Shown in pieces: positions 33,253-47,665 of a stretch of 64,000 nt of DNA (position 1 is its first letter; each line of letters begins with the position of its first letter). The position numbers were made by a program, and so were the translations under genes. The notes under the pieces are model-generated. The model did no database searches, was not told the origin of the DNA, and saw nothing but the letters and a program-made list of their open reading frames with translations. Origin of the DNA: Fodinibius salipaludis (GTDB lineage Bacteria > Bacteroidota > Rhodothermia > Balneolales > Balneolaceae); the NCBI RefSeq assembly GCF_002287075.1, contig NZ_NSKE01000008.1, positions 62,001 to 126,000 on the forward strand, given 5' to 3'.

Positions 33253-34449
33253 CTATTTCTCAAGGGTTTGCTTCCCATCTTTCCATTCGATGGTTGTTTC
33301 CTTATCAGCATCAAACTCGTCGACAGAACGAATCCATTCCTCGTTTTGCCAGATGCGTGAATATCCCTGTTCAAGGGCAGAATTGGGGTTTTTGAGCTCT
33401 AATCGATGACGCAATTCTTTGAGTTTATCATGTTTTTTCATGAAATGAACTTCACGTCGATGATGAATGCGATCTACAAGGTTGGTCACTTTCTCGTGAT
33501 TGTTTGCTACCTTTTGCTGCACTACTTGCAGGGCATGAGATTGTACCAACTGTTGGATGCGTTCTTTTTGTTCTGTTGTTCGCTCCTGTATAATATCATG
33601 CAGACGCGTGGATAGGTCATCGGCAAACATGCGTACTTCGTTGATGTCAGGAGTTGCAAGAATTGCAGCTTGGGTAGGTGTGGCAGCACGGGCATCGGCT
33701 ACGAAATCAGAGATGCTGAAATCTACTTCATGTCCCACAGCGCTTACGGTTGGAATGCTGCAATTGAATAGCGCACGAGCTACCGCTTCCTCGTTGAACG
33801 GCCATAGGTCCTCCAGCGAACCGCCGCCACGACCAATGATAAGCAAATCTATATTTTGTTCCTGTGAAAACCAGTTGATCGCCTTTACCAGCTGGGGCGC
33901 GGCATTAACGCCCTGCACACTTGCGTGATGCAATAATACTTCGGCTACCGGCCAGCGGCGTTGTAACGTATCGCGAATGTCGTGAAAAGCGGCTCCCGTT
34001 GCGGAGGTGATTACGCCAATTTTAAACGGAAACTTCGGGAGTGCTTTTTTGTGCTCGTCATCAAAAAGTCCTTCTTCTTTGAGTTCTTTCTTGAGCTTTT
34101 CAAAGGCTTCTTGCAGCTTTCCCTTCCCGGCCTGCTCCACCGATCGCACAATCAGCTGGTACTTTCCGTGCGGCGGATACACTTGGATATCGCCGCCGGC
34201 AATAATTTGCTGACCGTCTTCCAGTTCTATTCCTAAACGCTGATTAACCCCACGCCAGATCACCGCCGAGAGTTGTGCGTCTTCATCTTTGATGGTAAAA
34301 TAGGTGTGCCCCGCCCGACTGGTAGAGGCGTTACTGACTTCCCCCTCAACTTTAATGTCAAGGAAATTGCCTTCAAGCAGGGTTTTTATTTCGTCGGTTA
34401 AATCAGAAACCGAGAGTATTTGTGGAGTGAAAAGATCCGATTGATCCAT
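33253..34449 (-). CDS. xseA: Exodeoxyribonuclease VII large subunit
   Basis: A 398-residue subunit of the single-strand-specific exonuclease VII. An N-terminal OB-fold occupies about residues 10-105 ('ILSVSDLTDEIKTLLEG', 'VEGEVSNASTSRAGHTYFTI'). The catalytic domain has 'IGVITSATGAAFHDIRDTL', 'DLLIIGRGGGSLEDLWPFNE' and 'GHEVDFSISDFVADARAATP', then a coiled-coil region and a short C-terminal 'LEQGYSRIW' segment. The small subunit xseB, usually downstream, is not seen here, as the repeat-rich gap follows. Confidence 0.95.
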   Translation of the reverse strand: MDQSDLFTPQILSVSDLTDEIKTLLEGNFLDIKVEGEVSNASTSRAGHTYFTIKDEDAQLSAVIWRGVNQRLGIELEDGQQIIAGGDIQVYPPHGKYQLIVRSVEQAGKGKLQEAFEKLKKELKEEGLFDDEHKKALPKFPFKIGVITSATGAAFHDIRDTLQRRWPVAEVLLHHASVQGVNAAPQLVKAINWFSQEQNIDLLIIGRGGGSLEDLWPFNEEAVARALFNCSIPTVSAVGHEVDFSISDFVADARAATPTQAAILATPDINEVRMFADDLSTRLHDIIQERTTEQKERIQQLVQSHALQVVQQKVANNHEKVTNLVDRIHHRREVHFMKKHDKLKELRHRLELKNPNSALEQGYSRIWQNEEWIRSVDEFDADKETTIEWKDGKQTLEK

Positions 34450-34584
34450 TGTAAAAATCTTTGAGTGGTAAGTATTCAGCGGTTATCTTTGTTTTTTAAT
34501 GACTTATGGCTGACAGCTATTTGCAGGTTATTGAATTCTGTTGAAAACATGTATATTTGCTCACAAAAATAACGGAAAGTTTTT

Positions 34585-35883
34585 ATGAGTTACACGCCTA
34601 ATTTATTGTTACGGAACGTCAGGCCGGTCGGTGGTGATTTTGACGGTTCGCAAACGGTTGATATCCGTATAACGGATGGGACTATTGCTGAGATTGGTAC
34701 TGAATTAAATCCCCAAAAAGAGAATGAGACAATCCATGATGCCGGCGGGGCGTATGTTTCTGGCGGATGGATGGATATGCATGTTCACCTGCGGGAGCCT
34801 GGTTACGAGCATAAGGAAACAATAGAAACCGGTTGTGCTGCAGCGGCTTTTGGAGGATTTACAGAAGTGGCCTGCATGCCCAATACAAATCCACCTATTC
34901 ACACGCGGGATGTCGTGGAGTTCATTAAGAAAAAGTCTGAGCAATTACCTGTTGAAGTGCATCCCATCGGTTGTGTTTCCAAAGAGCGAGAAGGTGATTC
35001 TATCGCTGAGATGAGCGACATGAAAGAGGGCGGTGCAGTGGCGTTTAGTGATGACGGTGATCCGGTCTATAATTCGCAGCTGATGCGCGTGGCGCTGGAG
35101 TATTCGTCCATGCTGGAGATGCCTATTATTAATCACGAAGAGGATTTAAAACTTTCTCGACCGGGCCACATGCACGAAGGAAAAGTATCGGCACGGTTGG
35201 GAATCGACGGTACGCCCGGCATAGCTGAAGAAACCATGATTGCCCGCGATATTCTTCTGGCCCAATTTACCGGTGGACATATTCATGTGGCGCATATCAG
35301 CACGGCTAAGGCAGTGGACTTGGTGCGACAGGCGAAGGCCGATGGTATCAATATTACGACCGAAGTTTGTCCCCACCATTTTGATTTAACGGACGAAGAA
35401 ATTGAACGACGTGATTTCGATACCAATGTAAAAATGCATCCCCCGCTACGAACGCAGGAAGATGTGAATGCGATGATTGAGGGACTGGCTGACGGTACCA
35501 TTGATGCCATTTGTACCGATCATGCGCCTCATGCGATTGAAGAGAAAGAAGTGGAATTTATCTATGCGCCCAATGGAATTATCGGCTTGGAAACGGCATG
35601 GAGCATTAGTGTAAAACGATTGTTGGACTCAGATGTGCTTGATCTGCAAACATTACTGACCAAATTTGTAGAAAAGCCGCGGGAGATTTTGAACTTAGAT
35701 ATTCCCAAAATAGAGGAGGGGACAAAGGCTAACTTAACCCTTTTCAATGTGGATGAGGAGTGGACATTTTCAGAGTCAGCAGTACGATCTAAATCCAAGA
35801 ATTCACCTTATTTGGGTGAAGAGTTAAAGGGACGAGCAGAAGCTATTTACAATAACGGTCGATTTGTGATTAATGAAATTTAA
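34585..35883 (+). CDS. pyrC: Dihydroorotase
   Basis: A 432-residue amidohydrolase of the class I dihydroorotase type. The metal-binding 'WMDMHVHLREPGYEHKETI' is at about residues 62-80; 'ACMPNTNPP', 'VHPIGCVSKE', 'INHEEDLKLS' and 'HIHVAHISTAKAVDLV' supply further ligands. 'ICTDHAPHAIEEKEVEF' near 312 carries the catalytic Asp. It closes the dihydroorotate ring in pyrimidine synthesis. It stands upstream of an exported DUF3857 protein, with a 51-bp gap, and is divergent from xseA. Confidence 0.94.
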   Translation: MSYTPNLLLRNVRPVGGDFDGSQTVDIRITDGTIAEIGTELNPQKENETIHDAGGAYVSGGWMDMHVHLREPGYEHKETIETGCAAAAFGGFTEVACMPNTNPPIHTRDVVEFIKKKSEQLPVEVHPIGCVSKEREGDSIAEMSDMKEGGAVAFSDDGDPVYNSQLMRVALEYSSMLEMPIINHEEDLKLSRPGHMHEGKVSARLGIDGTPGIAEETMIARDILLAQFTGGHIHVAHISTAKAVDLVRQAKADGINITTEVCPHHFDLTDEEIERRDFDTNVKMHPPLRTQEDVNAMIEGLADGTIDAICTDHAPHAIEEKEVEFIYAPNGIIGLETAWSISVKRLLDSDVLDLQTLLTKFVEKPREILNLDIPKIEEGTKANLTLFNVDEEWTFSESAVRSKSKNSPYLGEELKGRAEAIYNNGRFVINEI

Positions 35884-35934
35884 TTACAGAATGAATCGGC
35901 TGGCAATACGTTATTGAGTTCTAAATTTGAATTG

Positions 35935-37908
35935 ATGGCATTTCTTTTGGATCGATTTTTTATCACAACTGCATGTATTGTACTGCTTGGCATTAGTGGG
36001 GTCACGGCACAAAATATGCCGGATGCAGAATTTGGCAGTATCCCTGACTCGCTTTTTCAGATGCAAGCCCCGGAAGATGATATCCCCTACCGGATTACCA
36101 ATAAAGAGCTTAATGTGTCTTTTCAGGAGGCCGATGAGTCAATATTAGCGGTGTTAGAGCATCACATCCGGATTAAAGTCTTTGACGATTCAGTTCAAGA
36201 AGCATCAGTTGTTGCAATACCATATTATTTTGAAAATGATATGGAGCGCGTAACTTCTCTTGAGGCTTATACCTATTTGCCTTCCGGTGGACGTGTAGCT
36301 TTATCAGAGGAGGATATTCGTACCATCAACATTAATTCGCGTTATAATGTCAAAGAGTTTGTTATGCCCGCTGTCGAGGATGGTGCCGTTATTGAATATC
36401 GCTATACGATTGAACGTCGTTATATCGAGGAGCTACCCGACTTTTATCTTTCTCACAAAGTGCCGACAGATAACGCTAAACTCACGATTACCTATCCCAA
36501 ATATTTGCGATATCAGTCATATACCGAAAATTTTGATGGAAGAATAACACATGATGTGGTGTATACCGATACCAGCTCGGTTCCCAAAGTCTTTACCATA
36601 CCACAGCCCCAACCCGTTGTTACTGAGCGATGGATGGCCAGGGATATCCCGCCCGTTAAAGAAGAGGCTTATATAACTACGCTGGATGATTACCGCGGAA
36701 AGATTAAATTTTTACTGAGTGAGTTTGGGGTTCCACGTCAACAGCTCGAAAATAATTGGGAAGTTGTTGTAGCTCGAATTCGGGATAAAACGGATCCCTG
36801 GGAATCTATTAATGAGAACAACGAGGCGGAAGCAGTGGGAGACTCAATTGCAGGCTCCTTGGATGGAGTTCCAGAAAGTCAGGTTCAGGACAGTATCTAT
36901 CACTACCTGAATGAGCGCGTTAATTTTTCGGGCCAGCATACGGCTTTTAGTCAAACTTCGGGGGAAGAAGTTCTTACCGGTGAACCTTCCAACCAGGCAG
37001 CCATTAATCAGACGCTTGTTGCTATGCTTAAGGGGGCTGGTATAGAAGCGAATCCTGTTTTGATTTCAACTCGACAATCGGGAAAAATAAATATGGATTT
37101 TCCCTCTTTCTATCAGTTTAATGGGTTGATGGTCCGGTCAGAAATTGACGGACAATCATACCTGATGGATGCCGGCTTTTCATATAGTCAGCCGGGGTTA
37201 ATTCCAGTTGATACTTATGGCAGTCGCGGCTTGGTGCTCGGAGAAGATGAGTACGAATGGATCGACATTAATCCCGATAAAAGTCTTTTTGATATACAGA
37301 TTCAAATTGACGGCCAGCTTGACCGAAATGGCACACTTCGGGGCACAGTGGAAGCTGTGCAGCAGGGGTATCCGGCCCAGATAATACGCCAACAAAAGGC
37401 GGATGGAAACAGTGACAGTGAGATTTTTCGCCAAACGCTATTTGATGGATATCCTCAAATGAGTGCTAAAGACGTGGTAGTAAAAAATGCGGAGAAATAT
37501 GGAGAACCGATAGAATTTACCGGTGAGTTTGAGATCGAGAACTATGCTACGAGTTTTACTGATGGACTCAAATTTAGCCCTATGGTTGTGGGTTATAGAA
37601 ATGAAAATCCCTTTTCCGGTCCCGATCGCAATCTGCCGATCACGCTTGATGCACCCGAAAAGTTAGACCTGTCGTATTCAATAAAACTGCCGCAGGGCTA
37701 CCGTGTAGCTGTTAATGCCGGCCGTACAATCAGATTTTCCGGGGCTGAGTTTATAGAACGGTACGACAATACAACCGGCCAGCTTGACTATCGATATCAA
37801 ATTAATATTGATCAGCGAAATTTTTCTGCCGACTATTTTCCATCGTTGTATAAGTTATACAACCGGTGGGTTGAGCTGAGTAACAGCTCATGGCTTATCG
37901 AAGAATAA
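35935..37908 (+). CDS. Exported DUF3857 / transglutaminase-like protein
   Basis: A 657-residue protein with signal peptide ('FFITTACIVLLGISGVTAQ'). Residues about 40-215 form the DUF3857 domain ('VFDDSVQEASVVAIPYYF', 'VKEFVMPAVEDGAVIEYRY', 'FYLSHKVPTDNAKLTI'), followed by a transglutaminase-like region (about 265-430) and a beta-rich tail. At the place where active transglutaminases have a Cys, in the segment before 'LVAMLKGAGIEANPVL', this one reads 'EPSNQAAINQT', so it is probably not a cysteine enzyme. I prefer ATG 35935 over the TTG at 35914. The role is unknown. Confidence 0.85.
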   Translation: MAFLLDRFFITTACIVLLGISGVTAQNMPDAEFGSIPDSLFQMQAPEDDIPYRITNKELNVSFQEADESILAVLEHHIRIKVFDDSVQEASVVAIPYYFENDMERVTSLEAYTYLPSGGRVALSEEDIRTININSRYNVKEFVMPAVEDGAVIEYRYTIERRYIEELPDFYLSHKVPTDNAKLTITYPKYLRYQSYTENFDGRITHDVVYTDTSSVPKVFTIPQPQPVVTERWMARDIPPVKEEAYITTLDDYRGKIKFLLSEFGVPRQQLENNWEVVVARIRDKTDPWESINENNEAEAVGDSIAGSLDGVPESQVQDSIYHYLNERVNFSGQHTAFSQTSGEEVLTGEPSNQAAINQTLVAMLKGAGIEANPVLISTRQSGKINMDFPSFYQFNGLMVRSEIDGQSYLMDAGFSYSQPGLIPVDTYGSRGLVLGEDEYEWIDINPDKSLFDIQIQIDGQLDRNGTLRGTVEAVQQGYPAQIIRQQKADGNSDSEIFRQTLFDGYPQMSAKDVVVKNAEKYGEPIEFTGEFEIENYATSFTDGLKFSPMVVGYRNENPFSGPDRNLPITLDAPEKLDLSYSIKLPQGYRVAVNAGRTIRFSGAEFIERYDNTTGQLDYRYQINIDQRNFSADYFPSLYKLYNRWVELSNSSWLIEE

Positions 37909-37963
37909 CAGTTATCATAGAAGTCGTTATTGTTATAACAGAAATCTCAATGAAAGAAATTTA

Positions 37964-38626
37964 ATGATGCTGCTTGCTTTGGAAACGGCAACAAATGTGT
38001 GCTCAGTCGCTTTTTGTGATGAAAACGGGACGATCTATGAGCAGAGAACCGACAAGCGTGGCACGCATTCCGAGCAGCTTTTCCTTTTTATTGAACAGTT
38101 GCAGGAAGAGCACGGCTTTCAAGTGGAAGATCTTGATGCTGTTTTGGTAAGTGAGGGGCCGGGTTCGTATACGGGATTACGTATTAGCGCCAGTGCAGTT
38201 AAAGGATTGCTTTTTCAAACGGGGGTACCCTTGGTTGGTATAAATACACTGGCTTCGTTTGCTATGGGAGTAAATCAGAGATATTCCGAAGCCAACCATA
38301 TTCACAGTATTATTGATGCCCGACGTGTACACGTATATCATCAAAAATTTGTATTCGATGATGACCAATTAACGACTGATGATGAGGTTGAAGTTATACC
38401 GATAAAGGCATTTGAAAAAATGTTGCGAAAGGGAGATATCATTATTGGGACGGGATTAGGTAGAATTGACCAGCAGGTACTGGATAAGACAGAAACATTT
38501 GGTATCGAATCAATAACGGCTAAATCACTTATATCGCTATATCAAGCCGGCTTTTCTGATTTTTATCAGGAGGAAGATCCGGAAATGTTTGAGCCGAAAT
38601 ACTACACTTCCAATCAAGTTAGTTAG
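37964..38626 (+). CDS. tsaB: tRNA threonylcarbamoyladenosine biosynthesis protein TsaB
   Basis: A 220-residue actin-fold protein starting 'LLALETATNVCSVAFCDENG', with 'RGTHSEQLFLFIEQL' and 'EGPGSYTGLRISASAVKGL' near residues 65-83, the TsaB signature. It scaffolds TsaD and TsaE to make the universal t6A modification at position 37 of ANN-decoding tRNAs. It lacks TsaD's metal site, as expected. The partner genes tsaD and tsaE are not in the window. Starts at either of two adjacent ATGs (37964, 37967). Confidence 0.93.
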   Translation: MMLLALETATNVCSVAFCDENGTIYEQRTDKRGTHSEQLFLFIEQLQEEHGFQVEDLDAVLVSEGPGSYTGLRISASAVKGLLFQTGVPLVGINTLASFAMGVNQRYSEANHIHSIIDARRVHVYHQKFVFDDDQLTTDDEVEVIPIKAFEKMLRKGDIIIGTGLGRIDQQVLDKTETFGIESITAKSLISLYQAGFSDFYQEEDPEMFEPKYYTSNQVS

Positions 38627-38881
38627 TGGGAATGGCGCAGGAGAGGTTTCTGCTATTTTGGGATTGATCTCCGGCATCGAACAGCTTGTTTCGTCATTTC
38701 GGTGCAGTGCGTATGAATACAGAATTCGGTCAGTTCTCAAAAAATGTAAATCAACTTGATATAGGTTTGCACATGGGTGACATTAGAGCAAGTTTGTGTA
38801 AACGATTTGGCAGATTATTTTTGTAGTTTCTTACAATTAATTTGAGCAAAACGGATCAGAAAAATACAAAGGGATATTAGC

Positions 38882-41488
38882 ATGAATGTAGGTATAACAA
38901 ATTTAGGAAGGGTTATTGTAATTGCGTTGATTGCCGTGGGCATTGGGCTGCCATCGGGAGTAATGGCACAGAATAATTATTACTTTCCGGAAGCAAATGA
39001 AACGGAATTTGACGAGCAGATTCCATCGCCTGCACAGTTTTTGGATTATGATATTGGTACACATTACACAAGGCATGATCGCATTGTAGCGTACTTAAAG
39101 GAATTGGCCCGTATATCGGATAAAGCAAGTTTTCAGGTTATTGGAGAAAGCTATGAAAAACGTCCGCAGGTAGTGTTGACGATTTCCTCACCGGAGAACC
39201 ATTCAGATATTGAAAATATCCGCAAAGAACATCTTACGCTTCTTGATCCGGAAGCACCTGTATTAGATCCCGAAGAGGGAAAGGCTATTGTTGCCCTTAA
39301 TTACAGCGTACACGGAGATGAAACTTCCAGCGGTGAGGCAGCCATGCTGACGGCTTATTATTTAATAGCAAATCAGAGCCAAGAAACGCAGAATTTTTTA
39401 GATGAGTCGGTCATACACATCGATCCGGCTCAAAATCCCGATGGACGCGATCGTGCGGCACATTATCACAACAGTTTTAAATCCTTCCCACCGGTTGCCG
39501 ATCCGGCCGATGCTGAACACAATCAGCCTTGGCCGAGCGGAAGAACAAACCATTTTCTGCACGACTTAAACCGTGATTGGTTTGCGGTAACACAGAAGGA
39601 AAGCGAAAATCGTGTCGATTTTTATCACAAATGGTATCCTAATGTGCAGATCGATTTTCACGAAATGGGAACCAACAGTACGTATTACCTTGAGCCGACG
39701 AAGCCGGTTCGGACCTGGAATCCCATCATCCCGGAATACCACTACGAGGTAATGAATCCATTGCTGGCCGAATATCATACTGAAGCGCTTGATGGGCTTG
39801 GCGCACTGTACTGGACGAAAGAAGTTTTTGACAATATTTCGCCTATTTACGGATCGACCTATCCTGATATTCAGGGTGGTGTGGGAGTTACATTTGAAGT
39901 TGGTAGTTCCCGGGGATTGGTACAGGAAAGTGATGCAGGTGAAGTGACTTTCCGATCAACCATTCTTAAACATCTGCATACCGGTATAGCCACAGTGCGT
40001 GCCGCCGTTAATGAAAAACAGAAACTGTTCGAATATCAGAAAGATTTCTTCCAGTCAGCCCTTGAGGAAGCAGAATCACAGCCAACAAAGGCTTATGTTT
40101 TTGGGGATGAAGAGGATCCTTCGCTAACACACAAATTTTTGGATTTAATGCTCAAGCATCGTCTTGATGTGTATGAGGTGGAGTCGGATCTTGAACAAGA
40201 TGGAAAGGAATTTAAGGCCGGAAACAGTTATATGGTTCCTACGGATCAAATCCATTACCGGGTGATCCATGATATTTTTGAAGCCAATACCTCTTTCCCT
40301 GACAGCGTATTTTATGATATTACCGGTTGGTCACTGGTGCATGGCTATGGCATACAGTATGAGGAGTTGGAGTCCGATAATGTCCGGGATTTTCAAGGGG
40401 ATCAGGTTACCGAGCTTCCCGAACGCAATGGCACGGTAAAAGGTGGGACATCAGAATATGCTTACCTACTGAAATGGTCAGATTATAATGCGTATCCAGC
40501 CTTGTATGATATGTTGGATTCGGATTTGACGGTGCGTGCGGCACATAAACCATTTACAGCAAATATAACTTCAAATAATGAAAAGGAGTTTGGGTATGGT
40601 ACGGTTGTGATATCTGTTCGGGAGCAAGATCAGAAACCAGGCGATTTATATCGCAAGTTGCGTTCTGTAGCTAAAGCTCATAATGTCACATTTTACTCTG
40701 TAGATACTGGGATGACGCCATCGGGAATCGATCTGGGAAGTACAAATATCCTTCCTATAGATAAACCTGAAGTAGCGATGGTTGTGGGAGAAGGAACCAG
40801 CAGTTATGAAGTTGGTGAAGCTTGGTTTTTGTTAAATATGCATGTTGGCATGGACGTGACTAAAATTCGAAGTCGACAGTTTCCCCGAACCAATCTACAG
40901 CGATATAATACCATTGTGCTTGTCGATGGTGATTATAGTGACTGGAATGAGGATACTGTGGATAAATTGCAACATTGGGTAGAGGCCGGTGGCGTACTTA
41001 TTACCAATGAGGATGCTTCCCGGTGGACAATCGAGAAGGAGCTGGTTAGTGAGGACTTAATAAAGACGTTCCCTGAGGATACGACTGAGTCCAAAGAGCG
41101 CTATGATTATGAAGAACAGGCCGACCGGTGGCGAGCAAGTACTATCCCGGGTACGATTCTGGAAGCGGATATCGATCCGTCGAATCCCATTGCATTCGGG
41201 GTGCCGGATCGACGACAGTTGTTTATAAAAAATAGCAGTCTGTTTCTTAAGCAGAGTGAAAATCCCTATGGAACAGTAGCTCAATATACAGAACAGCCAT
41301 TTGTAGGAGGGCATATTAATGACGAGAATTTACAAAAAGTTAGCGGAACTTCGGCGATCGTAGCTCGAAGTGAAGGGCAAGGTAAAGTTATCTTGTTTGC
41401 TGATGATCCCAATTTCCGAAGCTATTGGCATACAACCAGTCGATTATTCTTGAACGCCATTTTCTTTGGTCAGAACCTGAGTCTGTAG
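38882..41488 (+). CDS. Exported M14-family zinc carboxypeptidase
   Basis: An 868-residue secreted peptidase with signal peptide (to about residue 29, 'GVMAQ'). The zinc ligands fit M14: 'SVHGDETSSGEAAMLTAYYL' gives H-x-x-E near 143, and 'VQIDFHEMGTNSTYY' gives the second His near 257. The catalytic Glu candidate lies in 'GGVGVTFEVGSSRGL' near 338. About 450 further residues form C-terminal domains that I cannot assign; one includes 'VGEAWFLLNMHVGMDVTKI', and the last is class I glutamine-amidotransferase-like in shape. Likely used in scavenging peptides from outside or in the periplasm. Confidence 0.88.
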   Translation: MNVGITNLGRVIVIALIAVGIGLPSGVMAQNNYYFPEANETEFDEQIPSPAQFLDYDIGTHYTRHDRIVAYLKELARISDKASFQVIGESYEKRPQVVLTISSPENHSDIENIRKEHLTLLDPEAPVLDPEEGKAIVALNYSVHGDETSSGEAAMLTAYYLIANQSQETQNFLDESVIHIDPAQNPDGRDRAAHYHNSFKSFPPVADPADAEHNQPWPSGRTNHFLHDLNRDWFAVTQKESENRVDFYHKWYPNVQIDFHEMGTNSTYYLEPTKPVRTWNPIIPEYHYEVMNPLLAEYHTEALDGLGALYWTKEVFDNISPIYGSTYPDIQGGVGVTFEVGSSRGLVQESDAGEVTFRSTILKHLHTGIATVRAAVNEKQKLFEYQKDFFQSALEEAESQPTKAYVFGDEEDPSLTHKFLDLMLKHRLDVYEVESDLEQDGKEFKAGNSYMVPTDQIHYRVIHDIFEANTSFPDSVFYDITGWSLVHGYGIQYEELESDNVRDFQGDQVTELPERNGTVKGGTSEYAYLLKWSDYNAYPALYDMLDSDLTVRAAHKPFTANITSNNEKEFGYGTVVISVREQDQKPGDLYRKLRSVAKAHNVTFYSVDTGMTPSGIDLGSTNILPIDKPEVAMVVGEGTSSYEVGEAWFLLNMHVGMDVTKIRSRQFPRTNLQRYNTIVLVDGDYSDWNEDTVDKLQHWVEAGGVLITNEDASRWTIEKELVSEDLIKTFPEDTTESKERYDYEEQADRWRASTIPGTILEADIDPSNPIAFGVPDRRQLFIKNSSLFLKQSENPYGTVAQYTEQPFVGGHINDENLQKVSGTSAIVARSEGQGKVILFADDPNFRSYWHTTSRLFLNAIFFGQNLSL

Positions 41489-41732
41489 TTGATTATGAAC
41501 TTAGCTAAGTTGTTTGGTTTATTAGAAACACAGTTTCCGTGTCGGCCACATCTATCATAGTTCGGTATGATATAGCTGGGATTAAAAATTATTCTTGTAA
41601 TAATTCTTATCTCAAATTTCGGTTAGTTAAATGGCTAGCTTTGCAGGTAAGAAGACTATACAAATAAAAGATTTTAGCTTCGACCGATAATCATTATTTT
41701 TGGAAATCATTTAAAAATGAAACAGGACATAC

Positions 41733-42584
41733 ATGACTTGGTTTAAACGCAAGGACAAAAATATACAAACCGATCAGCGTAAGGAAATGCCGGAAGGTGT
41801 TTGGGTTAAAGTGCCCAAAACCGGTGAAACGGTACACCGCCGGGAACTTGAGGATAATCTTTGGGTAGATCCCCTGAGCGGTTATCACTTTCGCATCGGG
41901 AGCGACGAGTATTTTTCTTTCTTATTTGATAAAGGCGAATTTGAAGAGATTGGTCAGGATATTGTACCCACCGATCCGCTGGAATTTGAAGATCGCAAGA
42001 AATACAGCGATCGACTCGATGAATATCAGGAAAAAACAGGTAAAACGGATGCTGTGCGCGTAGGTATCGGCAAGATGAACGATTTGGATGTCGTTATTAC
42101 CTGCATGGATTTTAATTTTATTGGTGGCAGTATGGGTTCGGTCGTAGGGGAGCGAATCGGTATGGCCATTGACCATGCCCGAAAAAATGAGAAGCCCCTT
42201 ATTATCATTTCGCAATCGGGCGGTGCACGCATGATGGAGAGTGTATTGAGCCTGATGCAGATGGCCAAAACATCAGCCAAGCTGGCACAGCTCGAAGAAT
42301 CCGGAGTACCCTATATTTCGCTGATGACGAACCCAACGACGGGTGGTGTGACGGCAAGTTTTGCAATGCTCGGTGATTTCAATATTGCCGAACCGGAAGC
42401 GCTCATTGGTTTTGCCGGACCGCGGGTCATTCGTCAGACTATTGGTCGCGATTTGCCTGAGGGGTTTCAGCGGTCGGAATACTTACTTGATCATGGCTTT
42501 TTGGACTTTATAACACCACGTCCCCAAATAAAAGGTAAGCTTACCAAGCTGATCAAAATTCTGCTCCACAAGTACGAGGAGTAA
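41733..42584 (+). CDS. accD: Acetyl-CoA carboxylase carboxyltransferase subunit beta, zinc-ribbon cysteines lost
   Basis: A 283-residue AccD with normal N-terminal start 'MTWFKRKDKNIQTD' and crotonase-like carboxyltransferase core ('VVITCMDFNFIGGSMGSVVG', 'PLIIISQSGGARMMES', 'TNPTTGGVTASFAMLGD', 'IGFAGPRVIRQT'). In typical AccD the N-terminus holds four zinc-binding cysteines in the pattern CxxCG...CxxC. Here the equivalent stretches read 'WVKVPKTGETVHRRELEDNL' and 'WVDPLSGYHFRIG', with no cysteine; the only Cys of the protein is in the core. AccA is not in the window. The start codon and length are otherwise normal. Confidence 0.93.
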   Translation: MTWFKRKDKNIQTDQRKEMPEGVWVKVPKTGETVHRRELEDNLWVDPLSGYHFRIGSDEYFSFLFDKGEFEEIGQDIVPTDPLEFEDRKKYSDRLDEYQEKTGKTDAVRVGIGKMNDLDVVITCMDFNFIGGSMGSVVGERIGMAIDHARKNEKPLIIISQSGGARMMESVLSLMQMAKTSAKLAQLEESGVPYISLMTNPTTGGVTASFAMLGDFNIAEPEALIGFAGPRVIRQTIGRDLPEGFQRSEYLLDHGFLDFITPRPQIKGKLTKLIKILLHKYEE

Positions 42585-42689
42585 ATACAATTAAGCATAA
42601 TCAATAGCGCGATTTCCTATCGCTCAATGTTTGTTCGAATGGCACTCCGAAGTTTCGGGGCGCCATTCGTTGTATTAAAATTGTCTGTT

Positions 42690-47014
<4,325 letters not shown>

Positions 47015-47074
47015 TCTGATCTTGTCTCTATTCTATTTTTAAATTAGCCGTCAGAAAAGGTATTTTATTTCCAA

Positions 47075-47665
47075 ATGTTTAGAGTTCAAGACACTATATT
47101 ATCTGACGATATTGCAACGGCCCGCTTTGCCTGCGACTTGCCGAAGTGCAAAGGAGCGTGCTGTGTGGTCGGTGATGCAGGTGCGCCTGTTGCGGATGAT
47201 GAGCTTCCTGAGTTAGAACAAGCATTTGAACTCTTGGAGGATGAGTTACACCCTGAAGCTCGTAAAACGGTTAAAAAACAGGGCATTGTACAACAATCGA
47301 AGCATGGATTAGAACTATCGTGCCGCGAAAATGAAGAGTGTATTTTTGTTATCTATGATGATGGAGTAGCCTATTGTGCTATTCAAAAGGCGTTTCTGGA
47401 AGGTCGCATAGAATGGGAAAAACCGATAAGTTGTCATTTATATCCCATCCGGCTAAAAAAAGTGGAAGAAACAGAATATGCTAATTTTGAATACGTCAAT
47501 AAATTATGCTCGGCGGCTTGTATAAAAGGAAAAAAAGAGGATATTTACTTATCCGAATTTTTAAAAGATCCGCTTGTCCGTCGTTACGGTAAAGATTGGT
47601 ATGATGAATTTGAAGAAAGATGTAAGGAAATGAGAATATCGAATAGTGAGGCCGCTGTACTATGA
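47075..47665 (+). CDS. DUF3109 family cysteine-rich protein
   Basis: A 196-residue cytosolic protein with clustered cysteines: 'CDLPKCKGACCVVGDAGAP' near residue 20, 'LSCRENEECIF' near 84, 'YCAIQKAFLEGRIEW' near 101, 'PISCHLYPIR' near 115 and 'KLCSAACIKGK' near 135. This is the YkgJ-like/DUF3109 pattern common in Bacteroidota, probably binding zinc or an iron-sulfur cluster. Function is unknown. Its TGA overlaps the rpoN ATG by four bases (ATGA), so the two are probably co-translated. Confidence 0.88.
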   Translation: MFRVQDTILSDDIATARFACDLPKCKGACCVVGDAGAPVADDELPELEQAFELLEDELHPEARKTVKKQGIVQQSKHGLELSCRENEECIFVIYDDGVAYCAIQKAFLEGRIEWEKPISCHLYPIRLKKVEETEYANFEYVNKLCSAACIKGKKEDIYLSEFLKDPLVRRYGKDWYDEFEERCKEMRISNSEAAVL

